DNA of 64,000 nucleotides from Glaciecola sp965658765 (lineage in GTDB: Bacteria > Pseudomonadota > Gammaproteobacteria > Enterobacterales > Alteromonadaceae), in assembly GCA_965658765.1 (NCBI GenBank), contig CBFHTO010000011.1, positions 3,882 to 67,881 on the forward strand, in the 5' to 3' direction. The notes under the pieces were generated by a model, which was not told the origin of the DNA, ran no database searches, and saw only the letters and a list, made by a program, of their open reading frames with translations. Below are positions 36,318 to 45,473 of this stretch, one piece after another. How positions within the stretch are numbered: position 1 is the stretch's first letter; the number at the start of each line of letters is the position of its first letter. A program made the position numbers and the translations under genes.

Positions 36318-36590
36318 TTATCCACAAATGTGCACAACTTGTGCATATCACTGTGCGTAGAGCTAGAGGAACAAGTGTATAAAAATAAGGATTATTTGGT
36401 CTGTGCATAAGTAGGCACTTTATACTCAATATATACCGACTTTTATGCCTACTTATACAGAGTTTTTAAATACTGCAACTAACTGATTTAAAGTTAATAA
36501 TAGTGCTTATCCACAAAAACTAGCGCTACTAATAATAAAAAAAATAAAGATCTTAAATAAAAAGAATATATTTATATATCGAGCGCTGCA
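36318..36590. other. oriC: Candidate chromosomal origin of replication oriC
   Basis: Two perfect DnaA boxes TTATCCACA (36318-36326, 36507-36515), one reverse-strand TGTGCATAA (36402-36410), near-boxes TGTGCACAA (36329) and TTATACAGA (36453), then an A/T tract (36530-36590) containing GATC. On the minus strand the tract reads GATCTTTATTTTT, one mismatch from the E. coli 13-mer consensus. The position next to mnmG with mioC nearby matches the enterobacterial and Vibrio oriC. Only one GATC is seen, so Dam/SeqA control would be weak. Confidence 0.8.
36407..36456. repeat. 11-bp inverted repeat inside oriC
   Basis: ATAAGTAGGCA at 36407-36417 and TGCCTACTTAT at 36446-36456 are exactly complementary, separated by 28 bases. 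One arm overlaps the reverse DnaA box and the other overlaps the near-box TTATACAGA. It could be an operator or a paired DnaA site. Confidence 0.7.
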
Positions 36591-36721
36591 TAGCAAACAT
36601 GGCAAATATACTTTGACTAATTAATAAGCATTTAAAAGCACTTCAAGTTCATATAAACTATGCGCCCTTTTCAAGAAGGGCTATCGCTAACTTGTTTTAC
36701 TATTAAAAAAGGCAGCTACTC

Positions 36722-38623
36722 ATGTTTTACCAACAAAGTTTCGACGTTATCGTCATCGGTGGTGGTCACGCTGGCACTGAAGCAGCGCTTGCCTCTGCTA
36801 GAATGGGGGCAAATACCTTATTGCTTACCCATAACATTGAAACCTTGGGTCAAATGTCCTGTAATCCAGCGATTGGTGGCATTGGGAAAGGTCATTTAGT
36901 AAAAGAAATAGACGCCTTAGGTGGCGCAATGGCATTGGCAATTGACAAGGCAGGTATTCAATTTAGGACCTTAAATTCGTCCAAAGGACCTGCTGTTAGA
37001 GCAACTCGTGCTCAAGCCGATAGAAGTTTATATCGAAATTCAATAAGACAAATAATTGAATCACAAGAGAATCTTACGCTTTTTCAACAATCCTGTGACG
37101 ATTTAATCGTTGAAAATGACAGAGTGACCGGTGTAGTGACCCAAATGGGTTTAAAATTCAAAGCTCAAAGTGTAGTTTTGACTGTTGGTACATTTTTAGG
37201 CGGTACAATTCACATTGGATTAGAAAACTACAAAGGCGGTAGAGCGGGCGATCCACCTTCAATAGCATTGGCAGATCGCCTAAGAGAATTACCATTTAGA
37301 GTAGAACGGCTGAAAACCGGGACACCGGCTAGATTAGATACGCGAAGTCTTGATTATTCTGTAATGCAAGAACAACCTGGCGATACACCTTTACCGGTAT
37401 TTTCTTACATTGGTTCTAGGAGTGATCACCCGCAACAAATTCCTTGTTACATTACCCATACAAATGAAAAGACACACGAAATCATAAGGTCTGGCTTAGA
37501 CCGATCACCCATGTACACGGGAGTTATAGAAGGGGTTGGCCCTAGATACTGCCCGTCTATAGAAGACAAAATAACTCGATTTGCTGACAAAAACTCGCAT
37601 CAAATTTTTGTGGAACCAGAAGGTTTAAATAGTGTTGAAGTATATCCTAATGGTATATCGACCAGCCTTCCTTTTGATATTCAAATGGCGTTAGTTCGTT
37701 CTATCAAAGGCTTTGAAAATGCGCATATCATTAGACCTGGATACGCAATTGAATACGATTTCTTTGACCCTCGCGATTTAAAGCAGACCTTAGAGACTAA
37801 ATTCATAAGTGGATTATTCTTCGCGGGACAAATTAATGGTACAACTGGCTATGAGGAAGCGGGAGCTCAAGGATTGATCGCAGGCGCAAACGCCGCCTTG
37901 CAAGTACAAGATAAAGATCCACTCATAGTAAGTAGATCCGAAGCATATATGGGCGTATTAATTGATGATCTCGCGACAATGGGTACCAAAGAGCCTTACA
38001 GAATGTTTACCAGTCGTGCAGAGTACCGTTTATTACTCAGAGAAGACAATGCTGACATTAGGCTGACAGAAATAGGCCGAAATTTAGGTTTGGTCTGTGA
38101 TAAACGTTGGCAGATTTTCAATGAAAAAATGGAAATGGTAGAACAAGAAAAACTGAGGCTTAAACAGCAATGGGTTCACCCTAAACATGTTGCTGTTGAT
38201 GAGTTAAACACGATGCTCAAAACTCCTTTAGCTAGAGAGCACTCTCTCGAGGAATTATTAAGAAGACCTGAACTTGACTACTCATCATTAATGTCGATAG
38301 AGGCACTAGGACCTAAATTAAACAACCCAAGTGCTGCAGAACAAGTAGAAATACAAATTAAATATGCAGGCTACATCGCAAGACAATTGGACGAGATTTC
38401 AAAATCACAAAAGAACGAAAATACTGTATTGCCGCTTGATTTTGATTACTCGAAGATATCAGGATTGTCGAATGAAGTGGTTGCCAAATTAAGCGATGCA
38501 CGGCCTGAAACACTCGGAAAAGCTGCACGAATATCCGGGATCACTCCAGCGGCAATCTCTTTATTACTGATATATCTTAAAAAACATAATATGGCGTTAA
38601 AGAAACAGCAAAAAAGTGCGTGA
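36722..38623 (+). CDS. mnmG: tRNA uridine-5-carboxymethylaminomethyl modification enzyme MnmG
   Basis: A 633-residue FAD-dependent enzyme beginning FDVIVIGGGHAGTEAALASA, with SCNPAIGGIGKGHLVKEIDA, NSSKGPAVRATRAQAD and GQINGTTGYEEAGAQGLIAG. With MnmE it forms cmnm5U at tRNA position 34. The length matches the family (629 in E. coli). It is the first gene to the right of the candidate origin, as in E. coli, and is followed by rsmG. Confidence 0.98.
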   Translation: MFYQQSFDVIVIGGGHAGTEAALASARMGANTLLLTHNIETLGQMSCNPAIGGIGKGHLVKEIDALGGAMALAIDKAGIQFRTLNSSKGPAVRATRAQADRSLYRNSIRQIIESQENLTLFQQSCDDLIVENDRVTGVVTQMGLKFKAQSVVLTVGTFLGGTIHIGLENYKGGRAGDPPSIALADRLRELPFRVERLKTGTPARLDTRSLDYSVMQEQPGDTPLPVFSYIGSRSDHPQQIPCYITHTNEKTHEIIRSGLDRSPMYTGVIEGVGPRYCPSIEDKITRFADKNSHQIFVEPEGLNSVEVYPNGISTSLPFDIQMALVRSIKGFENAHIIRPGYAIEYDFFDPRDLKQTLETKFISGLFFAGQINGTTGYEEAGAQGLIAGANAALQVQDKDPLIVSRSEAYMGVLIDDLATMGTKEPYRMFTSRAEYRLLLREDNADIRLTEIGRNLGLVCDKRWQIFNEKMEMVEQEKLRLKQQWVHPKHVAVDELNTMLKTPLAREHSLEELLRRPELDYSSLMSIEALGPKLNNPSAAEQVEIQIKYAGYIARQLDEISKSQKNENTVLPLDFDYSKISGLSNEVVAKLSDARPETLGKAARISGITPAAISLLLIYLKKHNMALKKQQKSA

Positions 38624-38695
38624 GCATATTCGCCTAGAAATGTGGTAAATAAGTCAAAATATCAACACACTGCAAATACATAGAAGAAAAACACC

Positions 38696-39334
38696 GTGGC
38701 ACTAGAGCAGGAATTAAAAGCACAATTTGACCAATTAGCGAGTAATTTGAATTTTGTTGTATCAGACGAAAAGCGTGACTTGTTGATACGCTTTGTGCTT
38801 TTGCTGCATAAATGGAATAAAGCTTATAATTTAAGTTCTGTACGCGACCCCAAAGAGATGCTCGTAAAGCATATTTTTGATTCCATTGTCGTCGCACCCT
38901 ATTTAAAAGGAACGTATATAGCTGATGTTGGGACTGGCCCGGGTTTACCCGGCATACCGCTGGCAATAATGTGTCCCGATATGCAGTTCACCTTGATTGA
39001 TTCATTAGGGAAACGTATTCGTTTCATAAAACAAGCTATCTTTGATTTAAAATTAGACAATGTTCATCCTGTACTCGACAGAGTGGAGAACGTTGTTGCT
39101 AAACCACCCTTTGATATTATACTAAGTAGAGCGTTTGCTTCTTTGTCTGACATGACAACATGGTGTCAGCACTTAAGCGATGATAAGGGTTTATTCCTTG
39201 CGCTCAAAGGTCAATTACACGACAATGAGTTAAAAGAGATACCAGACAACATTTCCATTATTGATTGCGTTCCTTTGTGTGTACCATCACTGAGTGGCGA
39301 ACGTCATTTAATCAGTTTAAAAAAACAATATTAG
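38696..39334 (+). CDS. rsmG: 16S rRNA m7G527 methyltransferase
   Basis: A 212-residue SAM-dependent methyltransferase with the SAM loop ADVGTGPGLPGIPLA and upstream NKAYNLSSVRDPKEMLVKHI. RsmG methylates G527 of 16S rRNA; loss of it gives low-level streptomycin resistance in other bacteria. The start is GTG 38696. It lies between mnmG and parA, the conserved order. Confidence 0.96.
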   Translation: MALEQELKAQFDQLASNLNFVVSDEKRDLLIRFVLLLHKWNKAYNLSSVRDPKEMLVKHIFDSIVVAPYLKGTYIADVGTGPGLPGIPLAIMCPDMQFTLIDSLGKRIRFIKQAIFDLKLDNVHPVLDRVENVVAKPPFDIILSRAFASLSDMTTWCQHLSDDKGLFLALKGQLHDNELKEIPDNISIIDCVPLCVPSLSGERHLISLKKQY

Positions 39335-39342
39335 GACAATCT

Positions 39343-40128
39343 GTGGCGAGAGTCATATCAATAGCAAATCAAAAAGGCGGAGTGGGTAAGACAACGACGG
39401 CCGTAAACGTTGCTGCGTCAATGGCAGCAACAAAACGAAAAGTATTGTTGATTGACTTAGATCCTCAAGGCAATGCCACTATGGGGAGCGGCGTCGATAA
39501 GTATGCGGCGGAAAATACCTGCTATGAGTTACTGATCGAAGATAAACCACCAGAGGAAGTGATTATCACTGAAACCAGTGGTAAATATCATTTGATTGCC
39601 GCAAATTCTGACGTTACTGCCGCTGAAATTAAACTGATGGAAGTATTTGCACGTGAAGTTCGCTTGCGTAATGCCTTAGATAAAGTTAAACACAAATACG
39701 ATTACATTTTTATTGACTGTCCTCCTTCTTTGAATCAGCTCACTGTCAATGCCCTGGCAGCTTCTGACTCGGTACTTGTGCCAATGCAATGCGAGTATTA
39801 TGCCTTAGAGGGCGTAACAGCGTTAATGGATACAATAGAAAAGCTGGCATCTGTGGTCAACCCGGCGCTTAAAATCGAGGGTGTATTAAGAACCATGTAT
39901 GATCCTCGCAATCGCCTCGCGAATGATGTATCGGAGCAGTTAAAACGGTACTTTGGTGATCAAGTATACCGAACGGTGATCCCGCGAAATGTGCGACTAG
40001 CAGAAGCTCCTAGTTTTGGAGAACCTGCAATGTACTACGATAAATCTTCCAATGGAGCGAAAGCCTATTTAGCGCTTGCCGGAGAAATACTCCGCCGTCG
40101 CAAGAAACTTGAAACACTAGAACAATAA
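39343..40128 (+). CDS. parA: Chromosome-partitioning ATPase ParA (Soj)
   Basis: A 261-residue deviant Walker ATPase with QKGGVGKTTTAVNVA at its start (about residues 10-24), DLDPQGNATMGSG and DCPPSLNQLTVNAL. It lacks the N-terminal DNA-binding extension of plasmid type Ia ParA, which fits a chromosomal Soj. It moves ParB-parS complexes over the nucleoid. I start at GTG 39343 after AGGA, 8 bases past the rsmG stop; the frame is open upstream within rsmG but that extension is not family-like. parB follows at 12 bases. Confidence 0.96.
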   Translation: MARVISIANQKGGVGKTTTAVNVAASMAATKRKVLLIDLDPQGNATMGSGVDKYAAENTCYELLIEDKPPEEVIITETSGKYHLIAANSDVTAAEIKLMEVFAREVRLRNALDKVKHKYDYIFIDCPPSLNQLTVNALAASDSVLVPMQCEYYALEGVTALMDTIEKLASVVNPALKIEGVLRTMYDPRNRLANDVSEQLKRYFGDQVYRTVIPRNVRLAEAPSFGEPAMYYDKSSNGAKAYLALAGEILRRRKKLETLEQ

Positions 40129-40140
40129 TAGAGATTATTC

Positions 40141-41049
40141 ATGGCATCTAAAACAAAAGGTTTAGGTAGAGGGCTAGACGCGCTACTTGCGACGAGTAAA
40201 AGCTACAGCGACAAGCAAAAAACACAAGACACTGATACGCCTGAGGCACCTTCGCAAAACGAACTACGACAAATTCCAATTGAATATCTGCGTCCTGGTA
40301 AATATCAACCACGTAAAGATATGGCAGACGATGCACTGGAAGAATTAGCATCCTCTATACGTTCACAAGGCATTATACAACCGATTGTGGTTCGAACCGT
40401 AAGCGAAAATCAATATGAAATTATAGCTGGTGAGAGACGCTGGCGAGCTGCTCAAATGGCAGAATTGAGTACGGTACCGTGTTTACTGAAAGAAATTCCC
40501 GATAATGCAGCAGTTGCAATTGCACTGATTGAAAACATTCAACGAGAAGATCTAAATGCGATTGAAGAAGCACAGGCACTCGACAGACTGATGGTAGAGT
40601 TCAATCTCACGCATCAACAGGTGGCAGATGCGGTTGGAAAATCGCGTGCCACTGTCAGCAACTTATTAAGGCTAAATTCTCTTGAACCCTCTGTGAAATT
40701 GTTGCTTGAGCATGGTGATATTGAAATGGGTCATGCGAGAGCACTGTTAGGTGTAAGCGGAGATTTACAATCTAAACTCGCGAATCAAGTCGCTGAAAAA
40801 GGAATGACCGTTAGGCAGACAGAAGCGCTTTTGAAAAAAGCGCAAAGCGAAAATGAGGCGTCCACTACGTCACCCGCCAAAAAACAAGACCCAGATGTAG
40901 CGCGTTTGCAGAATAAGCTTAGTGATACTTTAGGCACTCAAGTTAAAATTGATCACAACGCCAAAGGTAAAGGCAAGGTGGTGATTGCATTTGAAGATTT
41001 ATCACAACTAGACGGCATCTTGTCTCACATCCGCATTGCCGAAGAGTAA
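40141..41049 (+). CDS. parB: Chromosome-partitioning protein ParB (Spo0J)
   Basis: A 302-residue protein with the start KGLGRGLDALLA, the CTPase/spreading motif IIAGERRWRAAQMA (about residues 95-108), an HTH region (THQQVADAVGKSRATVSNLLRLN) that binds parS, and a C-terminal dimerisation part. The matching sites lie in recF about 14-15 kb away. It is co-transcribed with parA. Confidence 0.96.
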   Translation: MASKTKGLGRGLDALLATSKSYSDKQKTQDTDTPEAPSQNELRQIPIEYLRPGKYQPRKDMADDALEELASSIRSQGIIQPIVVRTVSENQYEIIAGERRWRAAQMAELSTVPCLLKEIPDNAAVAIALIENIQREDLNAIEEAQALDRLMVEFNLTHQQVADAVGKSRATVSNLLRLNSLEPSVKLLLEHGDIEMGHARALLGVSGDLQSKLANQVAEKGMTVRQTEALLKKAQSENEASTTSPAKKQDPDVARLQNKLSDTLGTQVKIDHNAKGKGKVVIAFEDLSQLDGILSHIRIAEE

Positions 41050-41172
41050 ATTAAGTCAACATATTTACACTTTGTTGTAAACCTCATGTTACTTCGAAAA
41101 AACTAAGCATAAGACATCAGTATTATTTGTCTAATTAATACCTAAAATCACTTTAATAATCATTCGTGATAG

Positions 41173-41200
41173 TTGAATTTTTCTTGTTAAACAGTATACT
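41173..41200 (+). promoter_or_regulatory. Candidate promoter of the atp operon
   Basis: TTGAAT at 41173-41178, a 16-base spacer and TATACT at 41195-41200, about 45 bases before atpI. Both hexamers are one or two changes from consensus. Confidence 0.6.
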
Positions 41201-41243
41201 GCCTTCGCTTTCATAAGGGTATGACCATTAGGTGCATTTACAA

Positions 41244-41627
41244 ATGCTGAACCAATTGGGGACATCTGGAAGAAAACTCGCAAAAGCAGGTATTTACGTT
41301 CAAATAATAGTAAGTAGTATGCTCGCTTTATTGTCGGTATTAGTTTTCCCAGATGCGCTTAAGTCGATATTTATTGGTTGTATGAGCTATGTCATACCTC
41401 ATAGTATTTTCGCATATTGGGTTTTCCGATATGTCGGAGCCACTAAAAACAGTTTAGTGGCCCAAAGTTTCAGTCAAGGCATGAAGATAAAAATGGCTTT
41501 GACGGTGATTATTTTTGCTGTTGCGTTTTCGCAGTTTGACGCGCACCCCTTACCTTTACTCGGTGCATACGTAGCAGTAATGCTTAGCCAGTGGCTAGCG
41601 ATGTTAGCATTACGTCGAATGTCGTAA
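41244..41627 (+). CDS. atpI: ATP synthase assembly protein AtpI
   Basis: A 127-residue membrane protein with about four hydrophobic segments, in the position of atpI at the head of the ATP synthase operon. AtpI helps assemble the c-ring and is poorly conserved. I start at ATG 41244 because AGGTG lies about nine bases upstream; the GTG at 41232 overlaps that element. Confidence 0.85.
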   Translation: MLNQLGTSGRKLAKAGIYVQIIVSSMLALLSVLVFPDALKSIFIGCMSYVIPHSIFAYWVFRYVGATKNSLVAQSFSQGMKIKMALTVIIFAVAFSQFDAHPLPLLGAYVAVMLSQWLAMLALRRMS

Positions 41628-41683
41628 TGACGGTGTAATGTTAACGTGTAAAGATTCATCAATTATACAATTTGGGTTTAACA

Positions 41684-42517
41684 ATGGCATCTGAATATAC
41701 TACTACAGAATATATCAAACACCATTTGACGAATGCTCGGATGTGTAGCACTGACGAAGGCATTGCCTTCAACAAAGCATGTGAAGACGCAGGCTTTTGG
41801 GTGTGGCACATTGATACGCTAGCGTGGTCAATAGGGCTTGGTTTATTGTTTCTTTTCTTGTTTTACCGTACCGGTAAAAAAGCGACTACAGGCGTTCCTT
41901 CTAAGTTCCAAGCGTTCGTTGAAATGATCATGGATTTCGTCAACGACAACGTAAAGAGCACATACCATGGTAAAAGCGCTTTAATTGCGCCGCTCGCTCT
42001 TACCATTTTTGTATGGGTGTTGCTCATGAACTTGATGGACTTAGTGCCTGTTGATGTCTTACCAACGATTGCCGGCTTGGTTGGTCAATACGGTTTTGGT
42101 ATGGACCCTCATGATGTATACATGAAAGCAGTACCGACAACAGATTTAAATCTTACGTTTGCTCTTGCGCTTGGCGTATTCATACTGATTATATTCTATT
42201 CAATCAGAATGAAAGGCATAGGCGGTTTTGCTAAAGAGCTAAGTTTACAGCCATTTAATCACCCTCTATTCATTCCTGTGAATCTAGTATTAGAGTTGGT
42301 GACCTTGTTCGCTCGTCCTTTATCGTTAGCACTTCGTCTATTCGGTAATTTGTACGCCAGTGAGCTGATATTTATTTTGATCGCCACCATCGGATTCTTC
42401 CAGCTTCCTTTGCACTTTATGTGGGCGGTATTCCATATTCTAGTTCTTCCACTTCAAGCCTTTATTTTTATGATGTTGACCATCGTATACTTAAGCCTTG
42501 CTAGTGAAGACCATTAG
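41684..42517 (+). CDS. atpB: ATP synthase F0 subunit a
   Basis: A 277-residue membrane protein with five to six membrane segments and the essential arginine region RPLSLALRLFGNLYASELI, which works with the c-ring carboxylate in proton transfer. The start is ATG 41684; the frame is open from TTG 41672. It is part of the nine-gene atp operon. Confidence 0.97.
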   Translation: MASEYTTTEYIKHHLTNARMCSTDEGIAFNKACEDAGFWVWHIDTLAWSIGLGLLFLFLFYRTGKKATTGVPSKFQAFVEMIMDFVNDNVKSTYHGKSALIAPLALTIFVWVLLMNLMDLVPVDVLPTIAGLVGQYGFGMDPHDVYMKAVPTTDLNLTFALALGVFILIIFYSIRMKGIGGFAKELSLQPFNHPLFIPVNLVLELVTLFARPLSLALRLFGNLYASELIFILIATIGFFQLPLHFMWAVFHILVLPLQAFIFMMLTIVYLSLASEDH

Positions 42518-42570
42518 AATCAATTAACTATATTTTTAACTTTAAACTTAACTAAAATCGGAGATACGTA

Positions 42571-42795
42571 ATGATCGCAATCGCAGTTGCAATTTTAATC
42601 GGTATGGGTGCCCTTGGTACCGCTATTGGTTTCGGTATTCTAGGTGGTAAATTTCTAGAATCAGCTGCTCGTCAGCCTGAGCTAGCACCACAACTTCAAG
42701 TCAAAATGTTCATTGTAGCGGGTCTTATTGACGCGATCGCAATGATCGGTGTTGGTATCGCTCTATATCTATTGTTCGCAGTTGGTCTTGGTTAA
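42571..42795 (+). CDS. atpE: ATP synthase F0 subunit c
   Basis: A 74-residue hairpin of two membrane helices joined by the polar loop SAARQPEL. The proton-binding aspartate lies in GLIDAIAMIGVG. The Gln/Glu-Thr signature of sodium-binding rings is absent, so the enzyme is expected to be proton-driven. Confidence 0.97.
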   Translation: MIAIAVAILIGMGALGTAIGFGILGGKFLESAARQPELAPQLQVKMFIVAGLIDAIAMIGVGIALYLLFAVGLG

Positions 42796-42838
42796 TAAGA
42801 AAACTACTTTTTGTGAACTTTAATTAAGGAGGAGCGAC

Positions 42839-43309
42839 GTGAATATTAACGCCACTCTAATTGGTCAGCTAATTGCATTTGCGGTATTTGTCGCATTTTG
42901 TATGAAGTATGTTTGGCCGCCGTTGATGGCAGCCATTGAAGAGCGTCAAAAGACTATTGCTGATGGTCTTGCCGCTTCTGAACGTGCTGAAAAAGACCTT
43001 CCACTTGCGCAAGATAAAGCGACTGCTCAGCTTAAAGAAGCTAAGCAACAAGCTGCTGAAATCGTTGAGCAAGCCAAAAAGCGTGCTAATCAGTTGGTCG
43101 ATGAGGAAACTCAACGTGGCCACTCTGAGCGTGAAAAAATCATCGCGCAGGGTTACGCTGAAATTGAAGCAGAACGTAATCGTGTGAAAGAAGAGCTTCG
43201 CAAGAAAGTGGCTGGTCTAGCCATTTCAGGTGCACAGCAAATATTAGCGCGTGAAATTGATGCTCAAGCACAGAACGACATTGTTGAAAAACTTGTCGCT
43301 GAACTATAA
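42839..43309 (+). CDS. atpF: ATP synthase F0 subunit b
   Basis: A 156-residue stalk protein: an N-terminal membrane helix (LIGQLIAFAVFVAFCMKYVW) followed by a long charged coiled coil rich in Ala, Lys and Glu. The length equals E. coli b (156). The start is GTG 42839, preceded by a very strong AAGGAGGAG. Confidence 0.97.
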   Translation: MNINATLIGQLIAFAVFVAFCMKYVWPPLMAAIEERQKTIADGLAASERAEKDLPLAQDKATAQLKEAKQQAAEIVEQAKKRANQLVDEETQRGHSEREKIIAQGYAEIEAERNRVKEELRKKVAGLAISGAQQILAREIDAQAQNDIVEKLVAEL

Positions 43310-43321
43310 GGGAGTAGAGCT

Positions 43322-43855
43322 ATGTCTGAATTGACAACTGTCGCTCGCCCTTATGCCAAAGCAGCTTTTGATTTTGCAGTTGAGCAAAATGAAATCGCAG
43401 GTTGGCAGCAGATGCTCGCGTTTGCTGCTGAAGTTGCTGAAAACAATGACATGAAAAATGTATTCGCCAGCGCATTAGCGTCTGAGAAGCTAGCTTCATT
43501 GTTTAACAGCATTTGCGAAGACCAACTCAATACACATGGCCAGAACTTTGTAAAAGTACTAGCTGATAATAATCGTTTGTCAGCCCTACCTGATATTTCT
43601 ATTCAGTTCAATATTCTGAAAGCAGAATACGACAAGGAAATGGATGTAGAAGTTACTTCTGCTTCTGAATTGTCTGAACAGCAGTTAGAAAGCATGAGTG
43701 CGGCATTAGAGAAACGACTAACACGTAAAGTGAAGCTTATTTGTAACGTGGATCCTAAACTTGTTGCTGGTGTCATAATTAAAGCCGGCGATACAGTAAT
43801 AGATGGTTCCGTAAATTCTAAATTGAACCGTCTATCAGACGCGTTGCAAGCATAA
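43322..43855 (+). CDS. atpH: ATP synthase F1 subunit delta
   Basis: A 177-residue soluble protein beginning VARPYAKAAFDFAVEQ and ending with GVIIKAGDTVIDGSVNSKLNRL (split here as the family's GxxIxxGxxxxDxSxxxxL pattern). It joins the b stalk to the alpha/beta hexamer. The length equals the E. coli subunit. The stop shares a base with the open frame leading into atpA. Confidence 0.96.
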   Translation: MSELTTVARPYAKAAFDFAVEQNEIAGWQQMLAFAAEVAENNDMKNVFASALASEKLASLFNSICEDQLNTHGQNFVKVLADNNRLSALPDISIQFNILKAEYDKEMDVEVTSASELSEQQLESMSAALEKRLTRKVKLICNVDPKLVAGVIIKAGDTVIDGSVNSKLNRLSDALQA

Positions 43856-43869
43856 TGGGGATAAAGAGC

Positions 43870-45411
43870 ATGCAACTTAATTCCACTGAAATTGCAGAAC
43901 TGATCAAGTCAAGAATTGAACAGTTTGATGTAAAAAGTGAAGCTCGAAATGAAGGAACTATCGTCGGTGTTACCGATGGTATTATCCGCATACACGGTCT
44001 TGCCGATGTAATGCAAGGTGAAATGATCGAGCTTCCAGGCAGTCGCTATGCGATTGCTTTGAACTTAGAAAGAGATTCTGTAGGTGCAGTTGTTATGGGT
44101 CCATATGCGGACCTGCAAGAAGGCACAAAAGTACAGTCTTCAGGAAGAATCTTAGAAGTACCAGTCGGACCGGGTCTACTTGGTCGCGTTGTTAACACTC
44201 TAGGTGTTGCAATAGACGGCAAAGGAGCTGTTGACGCAGCAGGTTTTGAGCCTGTTGAAAAAATTGCACCAGGTGTTATCGAAAGACAATCAGTCGACCA
44301 ACCAGTACAAACAGGCTATAAATCTGTTGACTCAATGATCCCAATCGGTCGTGGTCAGCGTGAGCTTGTCATTGGTGACCGTCAAACTGGTAAAACAGCA
44401 TTGGCTGTTGACGCTATCATCAACCAAAAAGGTACAGGCGTAAAATGCGTTTATGTAGCGATTGGTCAAAAAGCATCAACAATCGCGAACGTTGTACGTA
44501 AATTAGAAGAGCACGGCGCAATGGATCATACCATTATCGTTGCAGCTTCTGCCTCTGAATCAGCTGCTTTGCAATACTTAGCACCTTATTCTGGTTGTAC
44601 TATGGGCGAATACTTTAGAGACCGCGGTGAAGATGCGCTTATCGTTTATGATGATTTGTCGAAGCAAGCCGTGGCGTATCGTCAGGTGTCTCTACTTCTA
44701 AAACGTCCTCCAGGTCGTGAAGCTTATCCTGGTGATGTATTCTATCTTCACTCACGTTTACTAGAGCGCGCTGCTCGTGTTAACGATGTGTATGTTGAAA
44801 AATACACCAACGGCGAAGTAAAAGGCAAAACTGGTTCACTTACAGCGTTACCAATCATTGAAACGCAAGCAGGTGACGTATCAGCCTTTGTACCAACTAA
44901 CGTTATCTCCATCACTGATGGTCAGATATTCTTAGAAACTGATTTGTTTAACGCAGGTATTCGTCCAGCGGTTAACGCAGGTATATCGGTCTCTCGTGTT
45001 GGTGGTGCAGCACAAACCAAGATTGTTAAGAAACTAGGCGGTGGTATTCGTTTAGCGTTAGCACAGTATCGTGAACTAGCGGCCTTCTCACAATTTGCAT
45101 CTGATTTAGATGACGCAACACGTGCACAACTAGAGCACGGTGAACGCGTTACTGAGTTAATGAAACAAAACCAATACGCTCCATTGTCTGTGGCGGAAAC
45201 AGCGGTATCGTTGTTTGCGGCAGAGAAAGGCTATTTGAAAGACATCGAACTTAACAAAGTTTTGGATTTCGAAGCGGCTTTACATTCGTACATGAACAAT
45301 GAGCGCAGTGAGCTAATGAACACCATTAATGAAACTGGTAATTATAACGACGATATTGAAGCACAGTTGAAAGACGCATTTGATACATTCAAATCGACTC
45401 AAACGTGGTAA
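43870..45411 (+). CDS. atpA: ATP synthase F1 subunit alpha
   Basis: A 513-residue nucleotide-binding subunit beginning MQLNSTEIAELIKSRI, with Walker A GDRQTGKTALAVD (about 169-181) and the VGGAAQ region. The length equals E. coli AtpA. I start at ATG 43870, which gives the family start; the frame is open to ATG 43855, adding five residues. Confidence 0.98.
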   Translation: MQLNSTEIAELIKSRIEQFDVKSEARNEGTIVGVTDGIIRIHGLADVMQGEMIELPGSRYAIALNLERDSVGAVVMGPYADLQEGTKVQSSGRILEVPVGPGLLGRVVNTLGVAIDGKGAVDAAGFEPVEKIAPGVIERQSVDQPVQTGYKSVDSMIPIGRGQRELVIGDRQTGKTALAVDAIINQKGTGVKCVYVAIGQKASTIANVVRKLEEHGAMDHTIIVAASASESAALQYLAPYSGCTMGEYFRDRGEDALIVYDDLSKQAVAYRQVSLLLKRPPGREAYPGDVFYLHSRLLERAARVNDVYVEKYTNGEVKGKTGSLTALPIIETQAGDVSAFVPTNVISITDGQIFLETDLFNAGIRPAVNAGISVSRVGGAAQTKIVKKLGGGIRLALAQYRELAAFSQFASDLDDATRAQLEHGERVTELMKQNQYAPLSVAETAVSLFAAEKGYLKDIELNKVLDFEAALHSYMNNERSELMNTINETGNYNDDIEAQLKDAFDTFKSTQTW

Positions 45412-45473
45412 TTCAATAGACCTTAAGTAATTAAGGTCTACGTCAGAATTTACTAGGCAAGTGGAGAAAGTTC

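Larger units (their letters stand above)
35940..36721. other. Intergenic region containing the candidate origin
   Basis: A 782-base gene-free, strongly AT-rich region between the dnaC-like gene and mnmG. From left to right it holds a perfect 17-bp inverted repeat (36101-36144), the DnaA-box cluster with an internal inverted repeat (36318-36515), an AT-only-like tract (36530-36590) and a GCCCTT/AAGGGC hairpin in the mnmG leader (36664-36681). Confidence 0.85.
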
